Origin: a virus
Length of the DNA: 40,181 nt
Virus record (IMG/VR): IMGVR_UViG_3300044858_000724
Span: 1-40,181 of that record
Reading direction: 5' to 3' (one strand)
Shown here: positions 1-5,756 of the stretch, one piece after another
Position numbering within the stretch: position 1 is the first letter of the stretch
Layout of the letters: each line of letters opens with the position of its first letter
Notes under the pieces: generated by a model
Told to the model about the DNA's origin: nothing
What the model saw: only the letters and a program-made list of their open reading frames with translations
Databases searched by the model: none
Translations under genes and position numbers: made by a program

Positions 1-133
1 TATAAAGATTACCTGTCTCCTGCCATCGTCTATCTGTTTTAACCTCTACTGTATCAAGAGAGAGCAAGTCCGCAATCTCACTCTCTCCTCTCTCACCAGC
101 CCGTAGGTCTAAATCCCAATCAGAGTTCTTCAT
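1..133 (-). CDS. PD-(D/E)XK-type nuclease, N-terminal part (gene crosses the contig junction)
   Basis: This is the first 44 codons of a gene that runs off the left edge and continues, in the same frame, in the copy at the right end (39746-40181). The start ATG at 131-133 overlaps the end of the preceding 33-residue gene. The N-terminus has a GERGESEIA segment followed by VEVKTD (E30, K32), and TGNLYIE follows. This is the E...ExK arrangement of PD-(D/E)XK nucleases of the Hjc/Mrr kind seen in actinophages. The role is inferred to be DNA junction or end processing. The family call rests on motifs only. Confidence 0.6.
   Translation of the reverse strand, partial: MKNSDWDLDLRAGERGESEIADLLSLDTVEVKTDRRWQETGNLY
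3..128. repeat. Terminal direct repeat, left copy (126 bp)
   Basis: Identical base for base to 40056-40181. Extending one base further left gives a mismatch (A at position 2, G at 40055), which is synonymous in the overlapping nuclease gene. The repeat shows that the sequence closes into a circle. It may be an assembly overlap of a circularly permuted genome rather than a physical terminal repeat, because it lies inside a coding region. Confidence 0.95.
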
Positions 134-221
134 CTATTCCTTTCATGTTGCGTTTGATTATCTCTAAGTTTTCTAGTATCTCTGCAATTAGTTCTTCTTT
201 TGTTTTATCTTCGTCGTTCAT
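120..221 (-). CDS. Small acidic/lysine-rich helical protein (33 aa)
   Basis: The ORF MNDEDKTKEELIAEILENLE... starts directly after the stop of the FmdB-like gene (TAG then ATG) and overlaps the start of the nuclease gene by 14 bases. AGGAGG lies just upstream of the start, within the end of the FmdB-like gene. It is highly charged and probably one amphipathic helix. No family is recognised. Tight coupling to both neighbours and a good ribosome site support a real gene despite its length. Confidence 0.55.
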   Translation of the reverse strand: MNDEDKTKEELIAEILENLEIIKRNMKGIDEEL

Positions 222-392
222 CTATCCTCCTGTGCTGTAGAATCCTGTACCCTTGAAGTGTACCGCAGTGCTGCCCCATTGTCTAATCGTAAGCACTCCA
301 CAGCATACAGGCACTCCATCCTCGCTGCCGATACTACTCTGGCGTTCTATAGTAACGGCGCAAATGGAACACTTGTATTCATAAGTTGGCAT
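222..392 (-). CDS. FmdB-family zinc-ribbon protein (56 aa)
   Basis: It begins MPTYEYKCSIC and ends HFKGTGFYSTGG, the two hallmarks of the FmdB regulatory zinc-ribbon family. Cysteines sit at 8, 11, 30 and 31. The second knuckle (VCCG) is compressed relative to the usual CPxCG, which might alter metal binding. GGAGG precedes the ATG at a good distance. It is first in a short leftward unit (this gene, the 33-residue gene, the nuclease) headed by palindrome copy 1 at 418-434, giving a predicted leader of about 28 bases. Family members are suspected regulators, but the function in phages is unknown. Confidence 0.85.
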   Translation of the reverse strand: MPTYEYKCSICAVTIERQSSIGSEDGVPVCCGVLTIRQWGSTAVHFKGTGFYSTGG

Positions 393-417
393 CGTCCCTC
401 CATTGGTTTGTGTCGGG

Positions 418-434
418 CATATTATTATAATATG
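418..434 (-). promoter_or_regulatory. 17-bp palindromic promoter/operator, copy 1
   Basis: Read leftward it is CATATTATAATAATATG: near-perfect inverted arms CATATTA/TAATATG around a 3-base centre. TATTAT lies six bases before the terminal ATG, fitting a TAnnnT -10 box with +1 at that A. It sits between the 71-residue gene and the FmdB-like gene. Confidence 0.75.
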
Positions 435-437
435 CCA

Positions 438-653
438 TTAGTATTCATCCTCAGCAGGTGTTGGGGCTGTAGCAAGTGTACCACATTCAGCACACTCCAT
501 GTCAATAAAGTACATAGCCATGTTGCCATCTTCTTCATCCCAGATTACCTTAACATTCCACACTATACACCCACATGGGCATATAGTCGTCGGCTCACCC
601 CTGACATCCATTGAGTTATAGTAGTCAGGCTTGAGGGTAGTTATATCTTTCAT
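438..653 (-). CDS. Small zinc-ribbon-like protein (71 aa)
   Basis: The start MKDITTLKPDYYN is chosen because its ATG shares one base with the TGA of the upstream transglycosylase gene. An upstream start at 695 would overlap that gene by 43 bases. Two cysteine pairs (CPCGC and CAEC) frame a beta-type stretch that would fold as a small zinc ribbon. The tail is acidic. It is the last gene of the WhiB unit. No named family is recognised. Confidence 0.7.
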   Translation of the reverse strand: MKDITTLKPDYYNSMDVRGEPTTICPCGCIVWNVKVIWDEEDGNMAMYFIDMECAECGTLATAPTPAEDEY

Positions 654-1048
654 CAGTACCACTTCTTTTTCTGCCAGTGCTTCCAAGCGTTGCATGGTGT
701 GTCATAGCGATAATAGATATAGGCTAATCCTCTATCTATCTGCTGTGCTGGCGATAGAGAATGGTCCAACTTGAGCATCTGCGGTATGCCAAAGGCACTA
801 CTGTGCTTATTCTTAGCCTTAGGATTCCATGCGGATTCCTTGCCCCATAGTCTACTCAAGCATACCATTTGCTTGTCTGCCCACATCACCAAGCCATCAT
901 TTGCGTAGGCTAGGCTATCTGCCTTAGTCCAAGCGTGTTGCTTATGTTCAACAGGCTTAGATTCTGGCGTTGGAGAGATAAGAAGTGCAAGTAATACACC
1001 TATAATGATTAGTTGTATCGTTGTTGCTACTAATAGTCCACGTTTCAT
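653..1048 (-). CDS. Membrane-anchored lytic transglycosylase-like protein
   Basis: 131 residues. A hydrophobic segment at about 5-25 is a signal anchor or uncleaved signal peptide. The C-terminal domain has WGKESAWNPKA (candidate catalytic E71), AFGIPQM and a TPCNAWKHWQ ending, the layout of actinobacterial aggregation-promoting/transglycosylase domains that cleave peptidoglycan glycan strands. SD AAGGAGATGAT precedes the ATG just after the WhiB stop. Its place in the regulatory arm, far from the M15 peptidase at 32571-33020, suggests that it is not the sole endolysin. It may act on the wall earlier or provide glycosidase activity during lysis. Confidence 0.78.
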   Translation of the reverse strand: MKRGLLVATTIQLIIIGVLLALLISPTPESKPVEHKQHAWTKADSLAYANDGLVMWADKQMVCLSRLWGKESAWNPKAKNKHSSAFGIPQMLKLDHSLSPAQQIDRGLAYIYYRYDTPCNAWKHWQKKKWY

Positions 1049-1049
1049 A

Positions 1050-1382
1050 TCATCTCCTTAGTAAGGGTTCGATTCTTTTTAACATATTGAACGCAATCTT
1101 TTCAGCAGACCCATCATAGAACTCATCAGGGCTGTGTCCTACTATAGCAAGCCTCTCAGCAGCGAGAAGCCCGCCCCAGATGCCATGCGCTAAGTTTTCA
1201 GGGCGCATACCATCATCCAAGCATCTATCTTTAGCCGGACAGGTAGCACATTCACTTAGAGCATAGTTCACTTGGTATACAACCTCATCCACTCTTGAAC
1301 GAGGTATAGTACCACCAGCGAACTCGGGAAACCAAGCATCTGGGTTGCCGTTGCCAGTACAGTTACCTATGATGGTATCCAT
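1050..1382 (-). CDS. WhiB-family iron-sulfur transcriptional regulator
   Basis: 110 residues with the four WhiB cysteines (C8, C45, C48, C54; CATCPAKDRC) and the GIWGG turn at 67-71 followed by a basic/hydrophobic helix. WhiB-like proteins bind an Fe-S cluster and usually the host principal sigma factor. Phage members can modulate host transcription or superinfection. The start is placed at the ATG that ends palindrome copy 2. The longer frame would need a GTG at 1400 and would translate the palindrome. There is no Shine-Dalgarno upstream, so translation is probably leaderless. The family is essentially restricted to Actinobacteria and their phages. Confidence 0.92.
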   Translation of the reverse strand: MDTIIGNCTGNGNPDAWFPEFAGGTIPRSRVDEVVYQVNYALSECATCPAKDRCLDDGMRPENLAHGIWGGLLAAERLAIVGHSPDEFYDGSAEKIAFNMLKRIEPLLRR

Positions 1383-1396
1383 ATTATTATAATATG
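1380..1396 (-). promoter_or_regulatory. 17-bp palindromic promoter/operator, copy 2 (leaderless whiB)
   Basis: Leftward CATATTATAATAATATG. Its last three bases are the whiB start codon, so a transcript starting six bases after TATTAT begins exactly at AUG. It shares a further flank (GCCAYTAG on the + strand) with copy 1, which suggests the two arose by duplication. Confidence 0.78.
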
Positions 1397-1399
1397 CCA

Positions 1400-1666
1400 C
1401 TAGACTTCACTGCCTTCCGTAATGCAGTCTAATACATATTCAAACTCAGGCAAACGTGCATGAGGTAAGGTAGCACCCTCCCAATAGGTAGAGTATCCAT
1501 TATTCTCATCCCAGTTCAAGCGTACCTCATACTCAGCACCATCATAGGTAATGATTACAGTTTTAGCCCACGCAGTTTCTTCCCTGCCATAGCACTCAAT
1601 CTGTAACTCCCGTAGTGCATCCTGTGTTGCTTGTGCATTTTCGACATCTACATCTATTGCGCTCAA
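1400..1666 (-). CDS. Conserved-looking hypothetical protein (88 aa)
   Basis: Starts at TTG (MSAIDVDVENAQ) one base after the stop of the amidotransferase gene, with AAAGGTGG upstream. It is acidic, has one central YDGAEYEVRLNWDE strand pair and no zinc motif. It is third in the amidoligase-amidotransferase unit, so it may assist that system, but the sequence gives no functional clue. The TTG start is the only in-frame option that keeps the whole N-terminus. Confidence 0.65.
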   Translation of the reverse strand: MSAIDVDVENAQATQDALRELQIECYGREETAWAKTVIITYDGAEYEVRLNWDENNGYSTYWEGATLPHARLPEFEYVLDCITEGSEV

Positions 1667-1667
1667 C

Positions 1668-2507
1668 TTATTCCACCTTTCCTAGTATGTATTGTTCATT
1701 ACGTTTTTGCTTAGCCCAAGCATCCATCTCTGGTGCCCAGCATAGACAATCTCCATCATATATCTGACCGCAATCATAACATGCCATACACATCTCGCAA
1801 TAGTATGGGTTAGCCTCTAAGAACGGTAAGGAACCACAGCCCTGACAGGTAACATCATCTCGCCCGCCCCAACTGCTTAGTAGTTCAGCCTCATTCACAT
1901 CAGGATTCTTGGTGAAGTATTGACCCCACGTCTTATCCCATACAGCAGGTTTATAGGTGTCATTACTCCACCAGATACCTTCGTTATCCCAATGACCTAG
2001 ACCTTCATTGAGGATATAACAGTTATCCCTAGCATCAGGGTCAACAGTAAGTACGGCTATCTTGTTACCACTAGCCCACTTACCTAGTATTTTCCATATG
2101 TTATCGTCATCTAATGAGGTAACGCCACCCATCTTGGGTAGAATATCCTCAGCAAATATGCGCGTGTCGCTACGTCTGTCAGTTGCGTGTATATCTACGT
2201 CAAGGATGCCATTGTGCGCCAAGTAGGTACGCTTATCCCCACCTACTATGAATGGATGGCAGTTCTCTTGATTCTTTACTCCATGCGTGGCGAACCTAGC
2301 ATGAAACATGGCGTATGATGCTGGGTATTGCTTGCGCTTCTCAAGAAACTCAGCAATCATCTTACGTGCAGACATACCTCTGTTGGTAAGTATGCCATCT
2401 GGTGTAATGATAGCATAGCCAAAGCCATGCGGATTATTACACGTGGCACATTCTAAGTCCTTCTTCTTTGGTATCGCATTAGGCGACATTACTGCTAATA
2501 AACACAT
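1668..2507 (-). CDS. Class II (Ntn) glutamine amidotransferase with C-terminal zinc cluster
   Basis: 279 residues. The N-terminus MCLLAV supplies Cys2, the Ntn nucleophile after Met removal. GFGYA, HARFATHG and LAHNGIL are the glutamine-binding and oxyanion segments of GAT-II domains, which release ammonia from glutamine for a partner synthetase. The last 60 residues carry about nine cysteines in zinc-ribbon pairs (CQGCG, CEMCMACYDCG, CLC). SD AAAGGAT overlaps the stop of the amidoligase gene, with a 3-base gap, so the two are translationally linked. It is inferred to be the ammonia donor or mimic-substrate partner of that amidoligase. The substrate is unknown. Confidence 0.85.
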   Translation of the reverse strand: MCLLAVMSPNAIPKKKDLECATCNNPHGFGYAIITPDGILTNRGMSARKMIAEFLEKRKQYPASYAMFHARFATHGVKNQENCHPFIVGGDKRTYLAHNGILDVDIHATDRRSDTRIFAEDILPKMGGVTSLDDDNIWKILGKWASGNKIAVLTVDPDARDNCYILNEGLGHWDNEGIWWSNDTYKPAVWDKTWGQYFTKNPDVNEAELLSSWGGRDDVTCQGCGSLPFLEANPYYCEMCMACYDCGQIYDGDCLCWAPEMDAWAKQKRNEQYILGKVE

Positions 2508-2510
2508 AGT

Positions 2511-3728
2511 CTATCCTTTCGTTTCGAGTACAAGGAGGTCTATTCTAGACATCCGTCCTATCAAATCAGCGTACAGGTCAGCATTGGCTAACACGTACCC
2601 CATAAATGCTGATGGTGTTAGCGCACCATCTTTTATCTCTTGCAACGACATCACGCGAGTATATTCTACACTTGCATGAGCCAAATCTATTGATGCTTTT
2701 ATAAAGTTCTGATTCAAACTACCCCTAAAGATTCGCATCTCTAGTGTATGGCGGTTGATAGTATTGACAGCAGAATACCTATCCGTATCCCTATGATTTT
2801 TTATCTTGTTAGCAAGTGATATTTTGCCTGTGTTGTAATTAACCACGTCAGTAAACTTAGCCCAGTTATCGGACTCACGTCCGGCTAGTTCTGAGTAGAA
2901 GTCCTTATTGTGGTACACCAGTTGCAAGAATCGGTGTTGATGCGCACCACCAGCAAACCCAGCGCGAGATATATGTATGTGGATACCGCAGGTTTTAGTA
3001 CCCCACGACATCATATTCATCTCATCTTTTAACTTGTCGGTAGTATTCCATAACTCTTGCGCCTCATTCTTGAAGTAAGCGTGGGTCATGGGATGGGTAA
3101 CTATCTCGAAGCCACAAGCCAGAGAGCCATCACTCTTGAGATAAGCCAAGTCATAGGCATCCTCTAATCGGTAAGCATACTCAGCCGCTTCTTGGCGCGT
3201 ATCCCAGTTGGCACTCTTGGCTTCTATCTCAATCTCAATACCAAAGTACAGCCTAGTATTGTCGCTATCGGTTGCATAAAAGATAGGGTCTGGCTTGTAA
3301 GAATAATCATGGATGAAACCTCCATCACTCCGACTCTCCTCACATTCCTCACAACCCTCTCTGTTGTAGGAATCACAACCCTCACACCATTCAGCATAAG
3401 ATTCGCAACATGAACTACACCAGTATTCACTCTGGTCATTGAGATAATACTCAGGGTATGTGTGGTACTCAGCATGTCTGTAAAAATTGCAATAGTTAGC
3501 ATAATTGGTAACGCACTCAGCGCACCATATCTGCGAACCATCTACTGTGTGGAAGTTATCATCCATAGAGCCTAAGTCGCCACATCTTTCGCAAGTGTAG
3601 CCACACTCATTGCAGATGTTTTCACCACTACTGGCAATCTGTACATTGAATTCCTCACCAGTATTACTACAGTAACCACAGGTTAGAGGCTCAACAACCT
3701 CATCCTCTGTGATTTCATTTGCTGTCAT
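2511..3728 (-). CDS. Glutamine-synthetase-fold amidoligase with N-terminal multi-zinc region
   Basis: 405 residues. Residues about 17-130 hold some twenty cysteines in CxxC pairs (several zinc knuckles). Residues about 160-400 match the 'putative amidoligase' (COOH-NH2 ligase, GS-like) pattern: GIEIEIE at 163-169, KSDGSL 198-203, FEIVT 207-211, CGIHIHIS 247-254 and EMRIFRGSLN 330-339, which supply metal, ATP and substrate contacts. Known relatives make amide bonds on peptides or small molecules and are often paired with class II amidotransferases, as here. SD AAGGAG follows palindrome copy 3. It is inferred to conjugate an amine or ammonia to a carboxylate on a host or phage protein or wall peptide. 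Confidence 0.85.
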   Translation of the reverse strand: MTANEITEDEVVEPLTCGYCSNTGEEFNVQIASSGENICNECGYTCERCGDLGSMDDNFHTVDGSQIWCAECVTNYANYCNFYRHAEYHTYPEYYLNDQSEYWCSSCCESYAEWCEGCDSYNREGCEECEESRSDGGFIHDYSYKPDPIFYATDSDNTRLYFGIEIEIEAKSANWDTRQEAAEYAYRLEDAYDLAYLKSDGSLACGFEIVTHPMTHAYFKNEAQELWNTTDKLKDEMNMMSWGTKTCGIHIHISRAGFAGGAHQHRFLQLVYHNKDFYSELAGRESDNWAKFTDVVNYNTGKISLANKIKNHRDTDRYSAVNTINRHTLEMRIFRGSLNQNFIKASIDLAHASVEYTRVMSLQEIKDGALTPSAFMGYVLANADLYADLIGRMSRIDLLVLETKG

Positions 3729-3738
3729 GATTTCTCCT

Positions 3739-3755
3739 TATATTATAATAATATG
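3739..3755 (-). promoter_or_regulatory. 17-bp palindromic promoter/operator, copy 3 (inverted centre, one arm base changed)
   Basis: Leftward reading CATATTATTATAATATA: the centre is inverted relative to the other leftward copies and the last base is A instead of G. AAGGAG and the amidoligase ATG follow within about 10 bases. It retains TATTAT and TATAAT -10-like boxes. Confidence 0.7.
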
Positions 3756-3773
3756 ATGGATTCTCCACCATAT

Positions 3774-3950
3774 CTACTTGCCTACCTTGGCGAGCATTGC
3801 CTCAAGTATAGCATCACTCAACCTAGAGCGCAAGCCCTCGACCTGAATCGCATGCCCTTCGTATCTATTGCGTAGTGTAGCACTATTGGCATATTCCGCT
3901 AGTGCTGTGCGTATGATTTCAGACTCATCTCTGGTTAGTTCCAGATTCAT
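3774..3950 (-). CDS. Small helical hypothetical protein (58 aa)
   Basis: The start MNLELTRDESEIIRTALAEY is one base beyond the stop of the upstream membrane protein gene. The longer frame to 4019 is the shadow of that gene. The predicted fold is two charged helices with heptad-like spacing (LELTRDE, IIRTALAEY, LRSRLSDAILEAML). No family is recognised. It is the second gene of the copy-4 unit. Confidence 0.65.
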   Translation of the reverse strand: MNLELTRDESEIIRTALAEYANSATLRNRYEGHAIQVEGLRSRLSDAILEAMLAKVGK

Positions 3951-3951
3951 A

Positions 3952-4107
3952 TTAACCACGCTCGGCTGGCGTAAGTGATTTAACCCACCTGCGCTTGGCT
4001 TCCCATAATTGCCGTTCAAGTACGATATTGCGCCTAATGGCTATGACGTTCACCATACCGCTAGTTACTAGCGCAATAATTACCGCTAGCATATCCCATT
4101 TACTCAT
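3952..4107 (-). CDS. Small single-pass membrane protein (51 aa)
   Basis: MSKWDM then the hydrophobic stretch LAVIIALVTSGMVNVIAI (7-24), followed by a very basic amphipathic tail (RRNIVLERQLWEAKRRWVK). SD AAGGAG precedes the ATG at about eight bases. This N-out/C-in topology with a positively charged tail resembles small phage membrane effectors or holin-like proteins, but no family is recognised. It is first in the unit headed by palindrome copy 4, with a leader of about 23 bases. Confidence 0.7.
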   Translation of the reverse strand: MSKWDMLAVIIALVTSGMVNVIAIRRNIVLERQLWEAKRRWVKSLTPAERG

Positions 4108-4127
4108 ACCTACTCCTTATCTAGTGT

Positions 4128-4144
4128 CATATTATTATAATATG
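4128..4144 (-). promoter_or_regulatory. 17-bp palindromic promoter/operator, copy 4
   Basis: Leftward CATATTATAATAATATG, 20 bases upstream of the membrane-protein start. No TTGACA-like -35 is visible. The tRNA-like stem-loop at 4150-4191 occupies the -35 region. Confidence 0.75.
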
Positions 4145-4149
4145 AACGT

Positions 4150-4191
4150 GCCCACCGCAGGAATTGCACCTGCGTAATGCCTAGCGTGGGC
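4150..4191 (-). other. tRNA-like minihelix (acceptor plus T-arm only)
   Basis: Leftward strand: GCCCAC (4191-4186) pairs with GTGGGC (4155-4150). Between them a 6-bp stem CGCAGG/CCTGCG closes the 7-base loop TGCAATT, which matches the tRNA T-loop except at position 55. An 11-base linker replaces the D and anticodon arms, so it is not a functional tRNA. It could be a tRNA remnant, an attachment-site relic (no integrase is present), a transcript-end structure for the operon ending at 4198, or a structural decoy. Confidence 0.4.
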
Positions 4192-4197
4192 TATTAC

Positions 4198-4341
4198 TTA
4201 TGACTCATCTACATCTGCCCATCCATGAATTGGGCAATCCCAATCTGCTCTTTCTCCACAATTTTCACAGATATCCTCACCACACCAATCACAAGAAGTC
4301 AAAAACTTTTCATCACAATCTGAGTGCTGAATCTGAATCAT
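4198..4341 (-). CDS. Small zinc-finger-like protein (47 aa)
   Basis: MIQIQHSDCDEKFLTSCDWCGEDICENCGERADWDC...: cysteines in CDWC, CENC and single C/H positions form one or two zinc knuckles. The start ATG overlaps the stop of the previous gene as ATGA, so the two are coupled. The tail is acidic. The family is unrecognised, and it could bind protein rather than DNA. It is the last of four coupled genes from copy 5. Confidence 0.7.
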   Translation of the reverse strand: MIQIQHSDCDEKFLTSCDWCGEDICENCGERADWDCPIHGWADVDES

Positions 4342-4493
4342 GCGTACAACTCCTTTTTCCATTGACGATTCTCAGCCTGACGGCTTTCAAAACGCCTATC
4401 CTCTGGGTCATCATGCTTGAGATTCAACTTAAACTCAAGCCATTTAGGAAAACCCTTGTCGAATTTTCGTTGGGTGTTATCGCTGTGGCTCAT
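4338..4493 (-). CDS. Small charged hypothetical protein (51 aa)
   Basis: MSHSDNTQRKFDKGFPKWLEFKLNL... with strong SD AAGGAGG 5 bases before the ATG. The start overlaps the TAA of the 31-residue gene. The C-terminus (DPEDRRFESRQAENRQWKKEL) is a highly charged helix. No family is recognised. The start at 4493 rather than 4541 is fixed by the SD and the upstream gene. Confidence 0.7.
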   Translation of the reverse strand: MSHSDNTQRKFDKGFPKWLEFKLNLKHDDPEDRRFESRQAENRQWKKELYA

Positions 4494-4588
4494 TATGACC
4501 TCCTTAATTTTCTTAAACTTAATTCGTAGCACCATAAACATAAGCCAGTAACATTAGCCCAACCAAATATCTTGCAATTTTTACACAT
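4493..4588 (-). CDS. Tiny zinc-ribbon-like protein (31 aa)
   Basis: MCKNCKIFGWANVTGLCLWCYELSLRKLRRS has two CxxC pairs 12 residues apart, the minimum for one zinc knuckle, and a basic tail. The start shares a base with the upstream stop (TAATG), and its end overlaps the next start, so it lies in a fully coupled four-gene set. The length is unusual, but coupling on both sides and the metal motif support it. Confidence 0.6.
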   Translation of the reverse strand: MCKNCKIFGWANVTGLCLWCYELSLRKLRRS

Positions 4589-4734
4589 TAGTCAATCATC
4601 CCAAGAGCGCGAAGCGCAGGGATATTGACCTCATACTTGCGAGCATCCAAAGCCTTATTATGCTCTACTGTGGCTCTCATCAAGTCCTGTAATTGCTTAA
4701 TCATGCGTTCTGAATCCTCTACTAAGTTACCCAT
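4588..4734 (-). CDS. Small hypothetical protein (48 aa)
   Basis: MGNLVEDSERMIKQLQDLMRATVEHNKALDARKYEVNIPALRALGMID. AGGAT lies upstream of the ATG, and palindrome copy 5 sits 14 bases further up. It is mostly helical, with a coiled-coil-like first half. No family is recognised. It is first of the four coupled genes 4734-4198. Confidence 0.65.
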   Translation of the reverse strand: MGNLVEDSERMIKQLQDLMRATVEHNKALDARKYEVNIPALRALGMID

Positions 4735-4748
4735 TTTTTATCCTTCCC

Positions 4749-4765
4749 CATATTATTATAATATG
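4749..4765 (-). promoter_or_regulatory. 17-bp palindromic promoter/operator, copy 5
   Basis: Leftward CATATTATAATAATATG followed by GGGAAGGAT and the 48-residue gene, giving a predicted leader of about 17 bases. Confidence 0.75.
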
Positions 4766-4855
4766 AGATTGATTTAGGAGTTGGACTATCCATCTCCGAC
4801 CTTCTTGAGAGAAGTCTACCATGCCCAGCCCCAAAGCGCAAGCGCAAAAGGTTTC

Positions 4856-4872
4856 CATATTATAATAATATG
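4856..4872 (+). promoter_or_regulatory. 17-bp palindromic promoter/operator, copy 6 (points rightward)
   Basis: The only copy whose standard reading CATATTATAATAATATG is on the + strand. It faces away from copy 5, 90 bases to the left, and reads into the stretch 4873-5050, which has no convincing leftward gene. Confidence 0.65.
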
Positions 4873-5050
4873 CCCTGCCCCATGCGCCACGCGCTACTCG
4901 CTACGCATCAGGTTTGTGTTGAAAATTGGGTGCGCTGTTCGACTCGCGGCTCGTTTCGCTTCTCCTCAAAAAGTTTGTGTTGGGTTTGTGTTGGAAAAAT
5001 TTTTGGGCAAAAAAATAACCCCCAACCCTTTCGGGCTGAGGGCTACTTTT
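4870..5050 (+). ncRNA. Candidate short rightward transcript (RNA or 63-aa ORF), uncertain
   Basis: Copy 6 would start transcription at about 4870, and a hairpin at 5017-5044 followed by TACTTTTCT could end it. The stretch holds three copies of GTTTGTGTTG (4912, 4973, 4984). An ORF beginning at the palindrome's ATG (MPCPMRHALLATHQ...) stays open for 63 codons but reads like random sequence and runs through the terminator, so an RNA or simply a spacer is more likely. The left half, 4766-4855, shows nothing else. Confidence 0.25.
5009..5044 (-). terminator. Rho-independent terminator of the 216-aa gene
   Basis: Leftward strand: a nested stem AGCCCTC/GGGGGTT with inner AGCCC-GAAA-GGGTT and a GAAA tetraloop, then ATTTTTTT. 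G-T pairs make it stronger leftward than rightward, but the rightward strand also has a short T-run, so it may be bidirectional. It lies 13 bases after the stop at 5058. Confidence 0.85.
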
Positions 5051-5057
5051 CTACTTA

Positions 5058-5708
5058 CTAGGCTTTAGCCTTATCTAGTCCACTATTCTTAGCGACTATC
5101 GCTAGAATTTTGTTCATCTCGATAAGGTACTGGATGTCCAAGCCTTCTAGTTTAACTTTGGTCAGGTCTAGTTTTTTGGCTTCTTTGATGGTCTTTTGGA
5201 AAATCTGCGCTAATCCTAAGACTTTTGCTTCTTTTGCTGGCTTGGCTTCTGCTTTTTCTGCTTGGATTTCGGCTGTGCTTTTGGTGCCATCCTTCAACTC
5301 TTGGAATGTTGCGAATTTTCCAATGTGAACAATCGCGCCATCAATCCCAACCTCAGAATTTACACGCTTGGCAAGTGTCAAAATTTCGCTGACCTTATTT
5401 TCACGTCCGTACTTGGTAATAATATGGACGGCGGTTCCGGTTACTTGGACATGAGAAGCCTTTACCGGCATTGAAAAAGTGAGGTCTTTTGATAGTGCTG
5501 AAATTGTTGCCTTCTTGATTTCAACGCTCTCACGCTGTGCATCAAGCCAGACTACGAATTCAATCGCATCAGAATTAAAGTTACTTTTAGCGGATTCAGC
5601 ATTGACTCCGGCTGTAATTAATTCAGAGTAAGCGGTTGAAATTTTTGGTGAAATTACTGGTGCGGCTTTTGGTGCTTTTGCTTTTGGTGCCATTTTTGAA
5701 GCGGTCAT
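5058..5708 (-). CDS. Hypothetical protein with Lys/Ala/Pro-rich N-terminus (216 aa)
   Basis: The start MTASKMAPKAKAPKAAP is placed at the ATG with AAGGAT upstream. The open frame continues back to the ATG of palindrome copy 7 (5831), which would add 41 residues. Residues 1-20 are an AK/P-rich tail. The middle (30-130) looks mixed alpha/beta (IEFVVWLDAQRE, VQVTGTAVHIITKYG, IVHIGKFATF). The rest is charged helices with a KAEAKPAKEAK linker. It has its own promoter and terminator, as expected for an abundant early product. No family is recognised. A basic tail allows a nucleic-acid-binding role, but nothing proves it. Confidence 0.75.
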   Translation of the reverse strand: MTASKMAPKAKAPKAAPVISPKISTAYSELITAGVNAESAKSNFNSDAIEFVVWLDAQRESVEIKKATISALSKDLTFSMPVKASHVQVTGTAVHIITKYGRENKVSEILTLAKRVNSEVGIDGAIVHIGKFATFQELKDGTKSTAEIQAEKAEAKPAKEAKVLGLAQIFQKTIKEAKKLDLTKVKLEGLDIQYLIEMNKILAIVAKNSGLDKAKA

Positions 5709-5726
5709 TTTTCTATCCTTAGAAAA

Positions 5727-5756
5727 GAGCCTGAATCGGCTCAGGGGATTTTCCCC
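5727..5756 (-). promoter_or_regulatory. Overlapping hairpins in the leader of the 216-aa gene (attenuator-like)
   Basis: Three mutually exclusive stems in the leftward leader: GGGG/CCCC (5756-5744), CCTGA/TCAGG (5745-5730) and GAGCC/GGCTC (5742-5727). The last is followed by TTTTCT just before the ribosome site. This could be an attenuator or a translation switch. Confidence 0.45.

Noticed and set aside
258-614. 118-codon rightward frame across the FmdB-like and 71-aa genes
   Set aside because: Antisense to two genes with clear motifs and coupling.
4781-5068. 95-codon rightward frame over copy 6
   Set aside because: It starts at TTG without a ribosome site, reads through the terminator and into the leftward gene.
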